64,000 nt of DNA from Combretum micranthum (GCA_024138025.1 JAMXBD010000024.1:2480001-2544000), one strand, 5' to 3'; shown: positions 1 through 11,280, counted from the stretch's first letter. Notes: generated from the sequence alone by a model not told the origin. Translations and numbers: made by a program.

Positions 1-1640
1 AGCAAAATTATCCCTTTACCTAAGAAAATCTTTGGTGAAGTTGAGAAAACAGAAAGGAATTTCCTCTGGGGCTATAATAGTGAACGATGTAAGATGTACT
101 GGATTTCTTGGGATCAAGTGAAGCAAAGCAAGAGAAAACGGTGGTCTAGAAATTAAAGACCTAGAGCCAGAATTAAATCTTCTATGATTAAACTCACTTG
201 GATTTTTAGGAACAGCAACTTCCAATGGTCTTCTTTCATCAAAAGTTGTTATCACCTAGGTACTACTAAGGAATGGAGGTTCCATGATTAACAGGGAAAT
301 TGCTAAGAATTGGAATTGGTTAAACAACAATATGATTGTTTGCTCTAATAGTGGCAAAAGTACCAATGCTTAGTATGACAAATGGTGTAGCTTAGGGCCT
401 TTGAGGAGCCTTCTCCATGACCTCTTATGCATTAATGCTTCTTATAAGAATTTAGTGGATGTGTGTAGAGGTATTGATGAATGGAATGAAGACCTGCTTG
501 ATTATCCTCTAGATATTTCACTCATTGACTGTCTCAAAACATTGTTCTAATGCAAAGGTAGTGATTAAATACTAGAGTCTTAGGAGGGTGGAGACCTATC
601 CTAGAAAAATATGTATGAACGCCTTCTTACTCTAATGATTGTTTAGTAATTAGTTAATTGGGATTAGATTTGGAAGCTCCTTGGTTACCCAAAAACCAAG
701 GCGTTTATTTAGAAGATTGCATACAATGCTTTAAACTACATAAAATCTACTTCTATGGGTATCCAAATTAATCCCCTCTAGCCACTATGACAAATGCACC
801 GAAGACGATAGACCACCTCTTTAGGTCATACCCAGCCATTTAAACCTTGATGGATAAGACTAAATAACAATACATATTTCGAATTCTCCTTTAGTTTACC
901 CCTTCTAGATTGGTTGAAGAGGAATGGTTCTCTATCTTGTAGATTTAGTACATCCTAACCAAGCCATCGCTATGAATCTTTGTGTCTGCTCTAAGAGCTT
1001 CTAGTTACACAGGAACAAGAAAATTTTTTAGAACACATTCTCGGATTGGTCTTAACTTGCTAGCATTGCAACGTCAAATTGGTGGGCTCTGTTTAGGAAA
1101 AAAAGACAAACATCGCCTGCCTCTTTTAAAGCTAATTGGATCTTTCCCCTCCAGTTGATTGAAGATTAATTACGATGCATGCAACAGTAGACAAGATAGG
1201 TAAGACAACGATTAGTAGTTTATGTCAAGACTCCATAGGATTCACCCTCTTCACGTTCTTTAAACGAATTGCCAAGCTTCTCCCTTGAAGCTGAAATACT
1301 TAGCATAATAGAAAGTTTATCCTTAAGGCTAAACAGAAAAATAGATCATCTTATAGTGGAATCTGATTCTTTTTTTGTTGTTTAATTTATCAACATTAAT
1401 GACTCGGATAGAATACTTGATTACTTTAATCTCTTGTCTCTTCATAGGAAAAAATGATGTGATTTGCAGGAGTACAAGTTTGTTTTTCTCCTCTAGAGAC
1501 CAATTTTGATGCTTATCAATTGGTCAAGGTTGGATTGAACCATTATTCTTGTACTCCTTTTTTTTCCCTAGTTTTGATGTCTTTTTATGGTTGCCATGAT
1601 GAACCTAATGTTGTATTGGATTATGTTCCCATCATCCTTT
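1..1640 (+). mobile_element. LINE (non-LTR retrotransposon) 3' end, decayed
   Basis: Reading the plus strand through many stops gives the end of a plant L1-type reverse transcriptase. At 1-130 it reads IPLPKKIFGEVEKTERNFLWG and then YWISWDQVK, the usual 'NFLWG...W..VC.PK' tail of plant LINE ORF2. Around 660-710 a zinc-binding RT tail is suggested (WK LLGYPKTKAF). At 1150-1370 there are pieces of the RNase H domain, including AEILSIIESL and IDHLIVESDS. Every frame is interrupted, so the copy is long dead. The 5' part lies outside the window. The 3' boundary is approximate; I see no clear poly(A) tail or target duplication. Confidence 0.75.
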
Positions 1641-2640
1641 AACTTAGGATGAGGGTAGTAGAACCACAAATGAGCTAAGATTTTAAAGGCTCAGGCTTGA
1701 CTTCTTTAAAATTTATCGAACTTGAGCTCAAACCAAGCTTTTTATTGAGCTTGAAATGTAGGCTCGAGCTTCAGATAAGCCAAGCTTCTTATCAAGTTTA
1801 AGATTTAATTTCAAGCTCCATTCCTTTAAATAGCTTGTTTTTCATTTTTTTCAATCCTAAAATATAATATATGTATTGCTGTGAATATATATACATAAAT
1901 GTTGAATAGAAATTAATTTTTGTTGTTTTAATTATGTAGTTACATATAATTTGTCATGCATAAAAAATTTATAAATCTGTTCATGGGTTTATTAATGAGC
2001 CTACTAACGAGCATTCTTGCAAGCCTATTCATGAGCCTAAACAAGCATATTCATGTGCCGAATCATGAGTCTAAATCAAAACTCTAGCTCGACTTGTTTA
2101 TCTAAACAAGCTTAGCTTTAGATTTGATTTTGACTTCTTCATTAATTGAGTTCGAATAATTTGTGAGTAGTTTAGCTCATTTGCAAATAGGCATAATAAA
2201 CATGTCATGCCATGCCGTCCGCATGCAAAAGTTGTGTTATTTGCGTGCCACATGCCTGACCCATGCGTGCTTATGTGCCTCGCATATCATGCTTCATGTG
2301 CTTTTTTTTCATGTATCGTATTATATCAGCCCATTTATTCATGTGCCGATTCGCGTGCCTTTAACCAAGTCCTGTTTCACACTGTTTGTTCGGTTTTCAG
2401 TTTATTTATTTTTTCGACTTGCTTTTTTTTTTTCTTGATGGTTTATGTTATTAGAATTTTTAATATGAAAATTACATACTACAATGAAGCAATTTCTTCA
2501 TTTCATTATATAAGTGTAATGCAATTCAAACGTTAAATAAACAATAATATTTCTATTTTTTATCAATAATGTGCAGCTACATACTATTTTGAAAAAAAAA
2601 TTACATAATTAACACATTTTAGCAAAAAAAAAAAAAAAAG
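1641..2640. mobile_element. hAT-like non-autonomous element(s) with subterminal repeats
   Basis: No credible gene. From about 1655 to 2160 the DNA is packed with short AGCTTG, GAGCTC and GAGCCT-like words in both orientations. From 2190 to 2370 it switches to repeated CATGC and GTGCC words. Arrays of short subterminal repeats like these are typical of plant hAT transposons. The second array resembles the one at the 3' end of the large hAT locus (36941-37056 and 54524-54640). Terminal inverted repeats and the 8-bp target duplication were not located, so limits are approximate and this may be two elements. The small open frames at 2163-2536 come from the repeat and are not genes. Confidence 0.45.
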
Positions 2641-3065
2641 GGAATAAGGATCATGGCCACCTTGCTAACCACTTTGACCGTCTAAGCTGCTAGGGGGAAG
2701 GGGATGATGTGGTAGTAGTGGATGGACATTCGATCTATAACCTGCCCATCAAGAGAATTCATCATGAAATTTTATCATTTGATCATACTTGGAACTAATA
2801 TCTTGGAGCAATTCATTGTGACTATAAAGCATATGGGTTTGATCTTGAAGCATTGAATGCTGACTTTGTAGGATTTCATTCTGATTTTAAGTATCTCATA
2901 ACGTTACCTTATAAGTCCTCTCTGTTCCTTTTGATTCTTTTGAATTAGGTTTAACTTTTCCATTATTATACTCACATTAAATTTACCTTGATAGGGCGGT
3001 TGTTGTTGATGGTAGGCCTGACCTTGACTTTGTCCTTCTTCTTGCATTAGTTCATCATGCCAAGG
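2641..3065 (-). pseudogene. Retrotransposon gag relic, C-terminal part
   Basis: Minus-strand reading gives a Gln-rich stretch (GQSQGQAYHQQQPPYQGK) and, further on, a heptad-like coiled-coil segment with NEILQSQHSMLQDQTHML and NELLQDISSKYDQMIKF, in different frames. This looks like the linker and coiled-coil part of a retrotransposon gag protein, perhaps Tat/Athila-like; no decisive domain is present. The upstream half lies at 15226-15560. The two halves are separated by insertion J and join in frame across the shared CCTTG (plus-strand CAAGG). At least one stop and one frameshift make it non-functional. Confidence 0.5.
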
Positions 3066-3441
3066 TGATAAGATCATATTTTATACAAATCTTGATAATC
3101 AAAAGAGCTAGAATGGATATTTATTTTGATTAAATTTTATGTTTCAGGACTAATTTGGATAAAGAAATCAAAACAAGAGAATTTGAATTGAAAAGAGGAA
3201 AAATTGAAGTCAAGGCTGGCAATTCATCATTGAAAGCTGCCGGCTTTTAGACGGCGTAAAATCCAAGGCCGTTGCAGCACAGCCAGCTTTGCCCAGCACA
3301 AGTTAAACAACATTCAAAGCCGCCTCAAAGCTGCCGGCGTAGAAGATGAAGCAGCCGGCGTACATGAAGGCCGGCAGCCCAGAAATGAAACATCACCAGC
3401 TTTGAAGAAGTTACATTAAAAGCTGGCACTTAAGCCGCCGG
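3066..3441 (+). mobile_element. Tat-like LTR J, 5' (U3) segment, interrupted by element A
   Basis: Starts TGATAAGATCATATTTTATA, closely matching the reverse complement of the end of H1 (TGATAAACTCATAATTTATA). The preceding five bases CAAGG (3061-3065) recur at 15226-15230, taken as the target-site duplication; removing J makes the flanking gag frame continuous. The LTR is cut at 3441 by chromovirus A and resumes at 14131 with its promoter and U5. I infer a solo LTR because no internal domain is visible. Confidence 0.6.
3235..3441. repeat. GCCGGC motif island in LTR J
   Basis: Several GCCGGC, GCCGGCGT or near copies (for example at about 3238, 3332, 3354, 3370 and 3435) occur within 200 bases of otherwise AT-rich LTR. 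The copies are spaced irregularly and occur in either orientation. The same core is found in islands at 35.8, 39.1-39.7, 46.0 and 48.5-48.9 kb. Confidence 0.7.
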
Positions 3442-3852
3442 TGAAATAGCCATGAATTCCTAATTTTAATTTTATGAGTGAGTTAGTAAAATTTTGTTAT
3501 ATATATATATGTTGATAGTGAATTTAATTTTGATGAATTATATGTTATAAGATTGTGTTGGATTAATTAGATATGTTAGATTAATTATATGTTTATTTTA
3601 TAAAATATTAATATGTCTTAGGATGAGTTTTGAATGTTTAGAATGAATAAATGCATGTTGAAATGTGTTTAGAGTAGCAGAAAATAGAGAACAAAACAAA
3701 GTCATTAAGCCTTCTTGATTAGCTTAAGCCAAAGTCATTAATTAACCTTAAAACAAAACCATTAAAGTCTCATTAAAGCTCTTTTAATCTCCAAATGCCA
3801 CCTGCCCTCTCTCTTTATGCCTTAAAGCCTAAAAGATAAACATAACCTTACC

Positions 3853-3960
3853 TTATAAAAAAAAAAAAAAAAAAAATTCGTCCAAAATCTGCCCTCATTC
3901 ACAAACACTCCCAAATTTGCCCTAACACCCTCTTCTTCTTCTCAAAAAGCCTCCCAAGGT
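3853..3960 (+). promoter_or_regulatory. Putative element A promoter: TATA box and CT-rich leader
   Basis: TTATAAAA at 3853-3860 runs into a long A-tract, followed by a C/T-rich leader with CTTCTTCTTCTC at about 3931-3942. This is the usual look of a plant TATA promoter. The same arrangement recurs in the 3' LTR at 11706. Transcription would start near 3880-3900, making U3 only about 450 bp and the R-U5 part very long. Confidence 0.5.
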
Positions 3961-4047
3961 GATCCTAGGTTGGAGAAGTAAATTTCTACATCAACCATCA
4001 CCAAAAGGTTGCTTTAGAGCCCTTAAACCGAGCAAAGAACTCAAGAG

Positions 4048-5855
4048 GTAAGTTGTAATCTGTTTTCTTTTCTATGTGTATATATGTGTTTTGATGAGTT
4101 GTTGCTTAATTTTGAAATTCTTGTAGCATGGTTGATATATGAAGTGCAATAGGATTAAATATGTTAGTTTAACTTGCTTAGAGTGGGGTTTGAGGAGTTG
4201 GTGATGGCTGATGGTTGTTTGATTGAGTGAAGTTGGGATTTGTGGATTTTTGGTGAAGTAATTGTTGGATGATGGATAGAATGGATTGATAGATGTTTTG
4301 AGATGTTGATTGATTCATATAGGTGATAAATGATCACATAATAAGCTTTAGGAAACTTTGGAAGGGGTAAAAGAAGTTTAAGAAGTATAAAAATGGATTT
4401 TGAAAACAAAGGAAATTCGTAACATGTACCAGGGGAATTATCACGGGCGAACAAAGGGGCTGTATATAAGCTGTCCTTCATTTTTGACAAATCACGGGCG
4501 AACAAAGGGGCTGTATTTAAGCTGTTCGTCACTTTTAAAAAAATCACGGGCGAACGCTGGGGCGTGATCCATCCCCTGCAGCTTGACATGTTTTCGTATT
4601 TTAGCCATAACTTTTTCATCCGATCTCCGATTGAGGTGATTCAAGTTGCATTGGAAAGATAAGAGATAGATCTACAACTTTCATGTTTTAAGTTTTTACA
4701 AATTCGAAAAGTATCAGTGCTTAAATTTTATATCTTTCCAACTGATACATTTTCCAAGCAAAGCTAAAAACTTGTTTTTGATAGTTTTATGTGTATTTGC
4801 TTTACCAAATGGATATATTTGATCTAAAATGAGATAGATATATGATAATTGATGTTATAGTGATTAAGTGATATAAGTTAGCATGATTTAAATATATTTA
4901 TAGATTTAACAAATTAATGAATTTTCATGAGTGATAAGCTAAAACTAGTTATGTTATATATATGATTTCCTTTACTTATTTTAAAATCTCGTGATGATTT
5001 ATTTGAATTTCTTTGGATGATAATGTATGAGATTGGTTGATATTGAGCTTGAACTAAGTGTGAAATTGTAATAATTTTGTTGAACAGTATTTGATTATCG
5101 CTCGGCCATCCCTATTAACTCCCGAGCTAATACAGGTACGCAGTGACTTGCTTGTCTTTGTTAGGATAGGCATTCATAAAACTTAATTATATAAAAAGGA
5201 AAACTTAAAATGTGATTGTTGCTTGTGCTTTATGCCGTTTAAATCCAATTCCTTCCCAGGGTGGCTTTCATGCCTAGGGTCGCCCCCTCACAGTTTAAGT
5301 GAGCCTGGGGTGGAAGTTGGTATCTGGTTCGGGGAGCGGCACCTTGCTCGGTTCGAGCACGGTAGTTCTTAGGCGCTTGAACCGTCCTAGTCATTTGATA
5401 TGACTTTCAACAAGGGGTTCAGCGGGTAGTCGACGGGGTTATATGGATCGGTGAAAATTTATTTAAAACTTGGAGGGAAATACCATATTCTAGTTCAAAC
5501 GTTTATGGGAACGGGTTGAACTAGACTTATGTTACGGACTGAGTTTGAATAAAGTTAAGTAACGGTCAATAACCTTGGAGGAAGCTACTTTACTTTTGAC
5601 TTAACGATATCTAGGATGGTATGAGTCCCCGAACAACTCATATCAACCCCCTGAGCGTCTACGTGTTACTCAGGTCCCCTCGCTATTCCCTGTTATCCGG
5701 AGTTTGAATACTCCTGTGTTGTTTTACTAATTAAAGCTTAAAGAATAATTGAATGGATGTTGCATCTTGCATTTAGCCTAAGCTCGTGTGTATCACTTCG
5801 CCTTTGTTTTCGTTACTGTGTACTGGGCCTCTGGCTCACTCTTTTAACATTTCAG
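4048..5855 (+). other. Predicted leader intron inside the element A LTR
   Basis: Donor AAGAG|GTAAGTTG at 4048 and acceptor TTAACATTTCAG ending at 5855 lie inside the LTR, downstream of the promoter. The donor is a near-consensus plant site and the acceptor has a pyrimidine-rich run. Related LTRs B, C and D have similar donors and acceptors at matching places. The ~1.8-kb interval holds the tandem-repeat island. Splicing is inferred from sequence only. Confidence 0.4.
4440..4565 (+). repeat. 51-bp tandem repeat (ATCACGGGCGAAC unit) in 5' LTR
   Basis: ATCACGGGCGAAC starts at 4440, 4491 and 4543, with about 51-52 bp between starts. The first two copies share AAAGGGGCTGTAT and a following AAGCTGT. 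The third is truncated and diverged. Related LTR C has a GCCGGC-type island at the homologous place instead. Confidence 0.85.
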
Positions 5856-5935
5856 GTGATGCTATTGATGAGTCCTATGCGAGCATGGGGTATGGCTCCG
5901 ATTTTGAGGACTTCTTGGACGAGTTTGAGGACTAG
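5855..5935 (+). CDS. Possible conserved acidic mini-ORF end, LTR A 5' copy
   Basis: From the predicted acceptor, 27 codons including TAG read GDAIDESYASMGYGSDFEDF and then LDEFED. The homologous segment of diverged LTR C (43859-43939) has the same length and stop, and nine codons differ only synonymously. The frame is open about 30 codons further upstream but has no obvious ATG, so translation would need splicing to an upstream start or fusion to another exon. Very short; function unknown. Confidence 0.3.
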   Translation, partial: GDAIDESYASMGYGSDFEDFLDEFED

Positions 5936-6309
5936 AGACGACCATGGACTGGATGGAACCATTCTTTTGTAATAGATTAAATAGTTAGTGAGAATGGATG
6001 GTTGCAAAGCTTTGCTAAACTTTATATTTTATAATTTTGCTTAAGGCTCGTAAGAAGCCTGTGGATGTAATATGTGTATATGTATATCTAGTTTGATATA
6101 CCTTTGAGTGATGATGTGCATATATGAAACTATGTTTTGGAAAAGCTACTAAGTAACTATTTTTCAAAACGATTTATTCTTTGGGATTAGGCGAACAATT
6201 CTTCAAACACTCCTTTTCAGACAACCTTGCATATAATTCTGCAGATTATATGCGGTTGGGGAACTGCTATTACTTATTTCTACTAGGGGTAATAGCGGGT
6301 CCTTACAGA

Positions 6310-6325
6310 TGGTATCAGAGCCAAG
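6310..6325 (+). other. Primer-binding site, element A
   Basis: TGGTATCAGAGCCAAG, two bases after the LTR end, is the standard complement to the 3' end of plant initiator tRNA-Met, which primes minus-strand DNA synthesis in most chromoviruses. Confidence 0.93.
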
Positions 6326-6602
6326 TTTGATTAATTGTTTGCCTAATTGAGATGAATTGTTGGAGACTTGACTTAGACACAAATAGGTAGAATAAGATGA
6401 GCCTAGTTGCTAAGTTGCTTGAATGGTTGTGTATGTTTGTTTCCTTGATTGTTTAATTCTTATTGCTTACCCTATTGCTTGCTTTGTTTCTTGATGGATT
6501 GTCTATTATGATGTGTGATTGTGAATGCTAATTGATAGGTTAAATGTGTGAATTGAGTGCATATACCTGTGTGTGTTAAATGTACTGTGCATGGTTATTA
6601 AG

Positions 6603-7749
6603 ATGGACAGGTTAAGGAGATCTACCAGGCAGCAATCAGACAGAGACAGCATGCCACCACCACAATCATCTACATCTGCTCCTGCATCGTCTTCTACACC
6701 TAGCAATGAGACTACTCCATCTCCAGCATCGGCTTCTGCTTCTCAGATTCCTTTACCGCCTCAGATTCCGCCACCTATGCCACCTATTCCTCCTATGCCA
6801 CAGATGCCTACTAGTGATCCGAATGCAATGTATGGCATGATGAGAGACATGATGGCGATGATGCAACAAGGTAATCAGCAGGGAGTGAGACCTAATGAAG
6901 CGCCACCAGTGAATGATCAGGCTAATCAGATCAAGTTGCATGACTTCAGCAAAATGGTTCCAGAGTTTGATGGAACAGTACTGATCCGACAGTGGCTGAG
7001 AATTGGATAGAGGAATTAGAGAAAACTTTTGCAGCCAGTAGTACTCCTGAAGACAAGAAGGTGAGCTTAGCGGTTTATATGATGAAGAAGGAAGCATATA
7101 ACTGGTGGAGATTAGCAAGCGGGAATCTACAACAACCCATCTCCTGGACTACATTTAAAGACACATTTTTTACCAAGTACTTCCCGAATTCAGTAAGAGA
7201 AAGAATGATATCTGATGGTTGAACTTGAGACAAGGAAGCAAGACCATAGATGAGTACCATGGTGAGTTTTGCAGATTGCTACGCTTTGCGGGAGGAGATT
7301 ATCGAGATGAAAGGATGAAGGTACAGAAGTTTCAAAATGGTTGAATGAAGAGATCCAGAACGAAGTGAAGAAATTCGAACTACATACTTTATCAGATTTA
7401 GTTGCCAAAGCTTTGTTGATAGAACAGAATAAACAATGATAGTAGAACTCGAAGAGCCCGAAGAGCCGCTTTTATGGGAAAGAGACCAGCTCCTGCTACA
7501 TCCTATAGTGGTTACCAAGGTGTTAATAAAGGAAGTTATTATCAAAGCCGAGGAAGAGACCATACATGGGAAAACAAGGAGGTCAGAGGTCAGCACTTAA
7601 AGCTTCTACATCGGTATTTGAGAAGAAATGCTCTAGATGTTATGGTCCTCATGAAGAAACGACTTGTAAGTGGACTCCTGGAGGCATGCTTTTCATGCGG
7701 TCAAGTGGGGGCATAAATCACAGAGTGCCAGAATCCCAAGTTACCACCA
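6603..7749 (+). pseudogene. Element A gag (capsid and nucleocapsid), frameshifted
   Basis: Starts at ATG 6603 (MDRLRRSTRQQ). A Ser/Pro-rich N-terminus and Met/Pro/Gln repeats lead into the retrotransposon gag core (AENWIEELEKTF, YNWWRLASG, FTKYFPNSVRERM) and a basic tail. A CCHC-like knuckle begins CSRCYGPHEETTC, and a second-knuckle remnant begins CFSCGQVG. Gag forms the cytoplasmic particle that packages element RNA. Reading it needs frame changes near 6975, 7220, 7340, 7435 and again in the zinc-finger region, so no full-length protein can be made from this sequence as read. Confidence 0.85.
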
Positions 7750-8405
7750 GTGTTCTGTGCTTATTGCAAGCAAAGAGGACACCATATCTCTAATTGTAAG
7801 GATCGACCCGATACTAAAGGTGGAGTGAATGTGGAAAAAGGAAAGACGAATGCTAGAGTCTTCAGCCTGCAACAAACTGAAGACACGCCTGCAGTAGATA
7901 CTTTAGCAGGTATTCTGAGTGTATGTGATAGAAATGCATATGTGTTGATTGATACAGGGGCAACTCATGCATGTGTTTCTGAGAGCCTTATGAATGAATG
8001 CCATCTTGTTTCTGAAGTGTTGGTTGATCGTGTTATGTGTGTGACTACTCCTTTGTTGATTGAGAATAGACATCCATGTGTGTGTAAGAATGTGAATGTG
8101 AGGATTTCTAATGTAAATATGCCTATTGATATGCTAGTATTACCATTGTCTGATTTCGATGTGATATTGGGAATGAATTGGCTAAATCATTACAAGGTCA
8201 CAATAGATTGTAGTAGAGCGGAGTTGAGTTTTGATTTGGATGAAGGAAGATTTTCATACATGTTAGAAAGGTTAAGACCTAGGAGTATGAAGTTCATGGA
8301 GTTGTGGGAGAAGTCTGTTGTAGCAGCGTTGAGCATGGAGAAAGTGGATATCAGTATGGTACCAGTTGTGAGTGAGTTTATGGATGTATTTCCGAGAAGC
8401 TACCT
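7750..8405 (+). pseudogene. Element A last zinc knuckle and aspartic protease
   Basis: The open frame 7750-8430 begins with a CCHC knuckle (FCAYCKQRGHHISNC) and continues into a retropepsin-type protease with the catalytic motif LIDTGATHACVS around residues 75-85, and DVILGMNWL further on. The protease would cut the Gag-Pol polyprotein. No intron separates gag from protease here, unlike element B. The frame leaves the Pol reading at about 8393 (after VFP), where one base seems to be missing before the RT region. Confidence 0.88.
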
Positions 8406-9060
8406 GGACTACCACCTGATAGAGAGATAGAGTTTGGAATTGAAGTTTTACCAGGAACGGTACCTTCTAAGGCCCATCGAATGACTCCTGCCGAGTTGAA
8501 AGAGTTGAAGTTGCAATTGCAAGAATTACAAGACATGGGTTTCATTAGACCAAGCATATCCTCGTGGGGTGCTCCGGTGCTCTTTGTCAAGAAGAAAGAT
8601 GAGAGCTTACGAATGTGTATTGATTTTAGAGAGTTGAATCGAGTTACTATCAAGAATAAATATCCTTTGCCACGGATCGACGACTTGTTTGATCAGTTGA
8701 AGGGAGCGACAGTGTTTTCTAAGATTGATTTGAGGTCAGGATATTATCAACTTAAGATTAAATCTCAAGACATCCAGAAGACAGCCTTCAGGACAAGATA
8801 TGGGCACTTTGAATTCTTAGTGATGCCTTTCGGGTTGACTAATGCACCAGCTGCATTTATGGACTTGATGAATAGGGTTTTCAAAGATTATTTGGACTCA
8901 TTTGTCATAGTCTTCATCGACGACATCTTGATCTACTCCCGAAGCAAAGAAGAACATCAAGAGCATTTGAGACTAGTATTACAAAGACTTCAAGAGAAGA
9001 AACTCTATGCAAAGTTTAGCAAGTGCCAATTCTGGAGAAGAGATATCTTTTCTTGGGCAC
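8406..9060 (+). pseudogene. Element A reverse transcriptase
   Basis: The open frame 8481-9104, extended back to about 8406, reads a Ty3/gypsy reverse transcriptase: [66 protein letters not shown] and the catalytic [10 protein letters not shown] (FIDD form of the YxDD box). It copies the element RNA to DNA in the particle. One-base shifts at about 8393 and 9045 detach it from the protease and RNase H frames. All catalytic residues visible here are intact. Confidence 0.93.
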
Positions 9061-11244
9061 ATCATTTCAAAGGAAGGAGTTTCAGTGGACCCAGAGAAGA
9101 TTGAAGCAATTCTAAAGTGGTCAAGACCTACATCCGTGAGTGAAATCAGAAGTTTCCTTGGATTAGCTGGATACTATCGAAGATTTGTGGAAGGATTTTC
9201 AAAGATCGCATCTCCATTGACCCGATTGACTCGAAAGAATGTTAAATTTGAATGGGACGACAAATGTGAGAAGAGCTTTGAAGAGTTGAAGGAGAGATTG
9301 ATATCGGCTCCTATCTTAGCACTACCAGTTAGTGGAAAAGAGTTTGTAGTCTTCAGCGATGCATCTATTCAAGGACTTGGTTGTGTGCTTATGCAAGATG
9401 GAAGGGTCATAGCTTATGCTTCAAGGCAGCTGAAACCCCATGAGAAGAACTATCCAGTACATGATCTAGAGTTGGCAGCAGTGATACTAGCACTGAAATT
9501 GTGGAGACATTATCTGTTTGGAGAGAAGTGCAAGATCTACACCGACCATAAGAGCTTAAAGTATATCTTCACACAGAAAGAACTTAACATGAGGCAAAGA
9601 AGATGGCTTGAGTTACTTAAGGATTATGATGTGGAGATTCTTTATCATCCCGGGAAAGCTAATGTAGTAGCGGATGCGCTTAGTAGGAAGAAACATGAAG
9701 GTGATATTACTTTGCTTTCTAGTCAAAGGGAGATCCAGATAGAGTTCATGAAGCTAGATCTTGAAGTCACTATGGAACAAGTGGATGTGATGTTAGCTCA
9801 ACTATCCTTGCAACCGACAATCTTGGATAGAATTAAACAAGCTCAAGGGGAAGATGATGAAACTAAAGGAATTAAGGAATCCATAAGAATTGGGAAAAGA
9901 AAAGAGCTAAGGATTGACCAAGATGGAGTTGTAAGATATGGGAATCGACTATTTGTGCCATGTGGGTTAAGAGAAGAAGTTATGAAGGAAGCCCATTCCT
10001 CTCCATATTCAATTCATCCCGGAAGCACAAAGATGTACAAGGATTTAAAGAGAAACTATTGGTGGGAAGGATTGAAGAGAGATGTAGCCCAATATGTTTC
10101 CAAATGTATGATTTGTCAACAAGTGAAAATCGAGCATCAAAGACCTGGAGGAGAACTTCAACCGTTATCCGTGCCTGAATGGAAATGGGAGGATGTTACT
10201 GTGGATTTCGTATCTGCCTTGCCCAGGACCCTAAGCAAGCATGAAGTGGTTTGGGTTATTGTGGATAGGTTAACAAAATCGGCCCATTTCATACCATTGA
10301 GAGTTGGAGAATCCCTAGAGAAGATGGCTCATATTTATATCAAAGAGATAGTAAGACTGCATGGTATTCCCAAGACGATCACTTCTGATCGGGATTCTCG
10401 CTTCGTCAGTAGATTTTGGAAGAGCCTACATACTGCTTTGGGGACACAGCTTCAGTTTAGCACTGCTTTTCATCCACAGACCGATGGGCAATCTGAAAGA
10501 ACGATCCAGATATTGGAAGACATGTTGAGAGCCTGTGCATTGGACTTTGGCAACAGATGGGATGTATATTTACCACTCATAGAGTTTTCTTACAACAACA
10601 GCTTCCAAGCGACGATTCAGATGGCACCTTATGAAGCACTCTATGGTAGGAAGTGCAGATCTCCAATACACTGGGATGAAGTCGGTGAGAGAACAGTGTT
10701 AGGTCCCGAATTAGTACAACAAGCAGTTGATAAGATCCAAATGATAAAGCAAAGAATGAAGACGGCTCAAGATCGCTACAAGAGTTATGCCGACATTAGG
10801 AGAAGACCCTTAGAATTTGAAGTTGGTGATCACGTGTTTCTTAAAATCTCGCCAACAAAAGGAGTAATTAGATTTGGAGCTAAAGGAAAGTTGAATCCGA
10901 GATATATAGGTCCATATGAAGTTTTGGAAAGAATCGGGCCATTGGCATATCGATTAGCTCTACCCCCGAGTTTGTCTGAAGTCCACGATGTATTTCATGT
11001 GTCACAGCTTAGGAAGTGTATATCGGATCCCGAAGCCATTGTTTCTACTCATCAACCCGAGATTCAACCCGACTTAAGCACCGTTGAGAGACCTATCAAG
11101 ATTTTAGACAAGATTGATAAAGTGTTGAGAAGGAAAGTGATACCCTTTGTCAAGGTCTTGTGGACGGGTCAAAGCGAAAGAGAGGCGACTTGGGAACCCG
11201 AGGATGAGATGAGACAGAAGTATCCCGAGTTATTTGAGCAATGA
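9061..11244 (+). pseudogene. Element A RNase H, integrase and chromodomain
   Basis: A single long frame (open from 9007, stop at 11244) covers the RT thumb ([24 protein letters not shown]), RNase H ([34 protein letters not shown]), integrase zinc-binding region ([25 protein letters not shown]) and integrase core. The core's acidic residues appear in TVDFVSALP and ITSDRDSRF, followed by [13 protein letters not shown]. It ends in a chromodomain-like tail ([26 protein letters not shown]). Chromodomains are thought to steer chromovirus integration to marked chromatin. This segment is intact in itself but out of frame with RT, so the polyprotein is broken. Confidence 0.93.
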
Positions 11245-11280
11245 TTAAGGTATGATAAGTTTCGAGGACGAAACTTTTTG

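Larger units (their letters stand above)
3442..6307 (+). repeat. Element A 5' LTR
   Basis: 2866 bp, starting TGAAATAGCC and ending TCCTTACA. The start is set by the copy directly after the polypurine tract at 11294; the end lies two bases before the primer-binding site. Differences from the 3' LTR are few: one-base indels in homopolymers and rare substitutions. It contains a TATA-like box, a CT-rich leader, a strong splice donor, a 51-bp tandem repeat and a splice acceptor (see separate entries). The small open frames inside it on the minus strand are artefacts of the repeats. Confidence 0.95.

Noticed and set aside
4164..4619. 151-codon minus-strand frame in LTR A, also at 12018-12497
   Set aside because: It is open only because it runs antisense through the 51-bp tandem repeat (PLFARD repeated); no start context or homology.
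5757..5972. 71-codon plus frame (MLHLAFSLSS...) conserved in LTRs A and C
   Set aside because: Overlaps the acidic mini-ORF in another frame; the codon-position pattern of A versus C differences fits the acidic frame better. Hydrophobic look comes from T-rich sequence before the acceptor.
6310..6325. tRNA gene at the primer-binding sites
   Set aside because: Only the short complement to the tRNA-Met 3' end is present, as expected for a retrotransposon.
6753..7118. Minus-strand frames over gag and pol of A and B (for example 6753-7118, 29053-29526)
   Set aside because: Shadow frames antisense to clear gag/pol domains.
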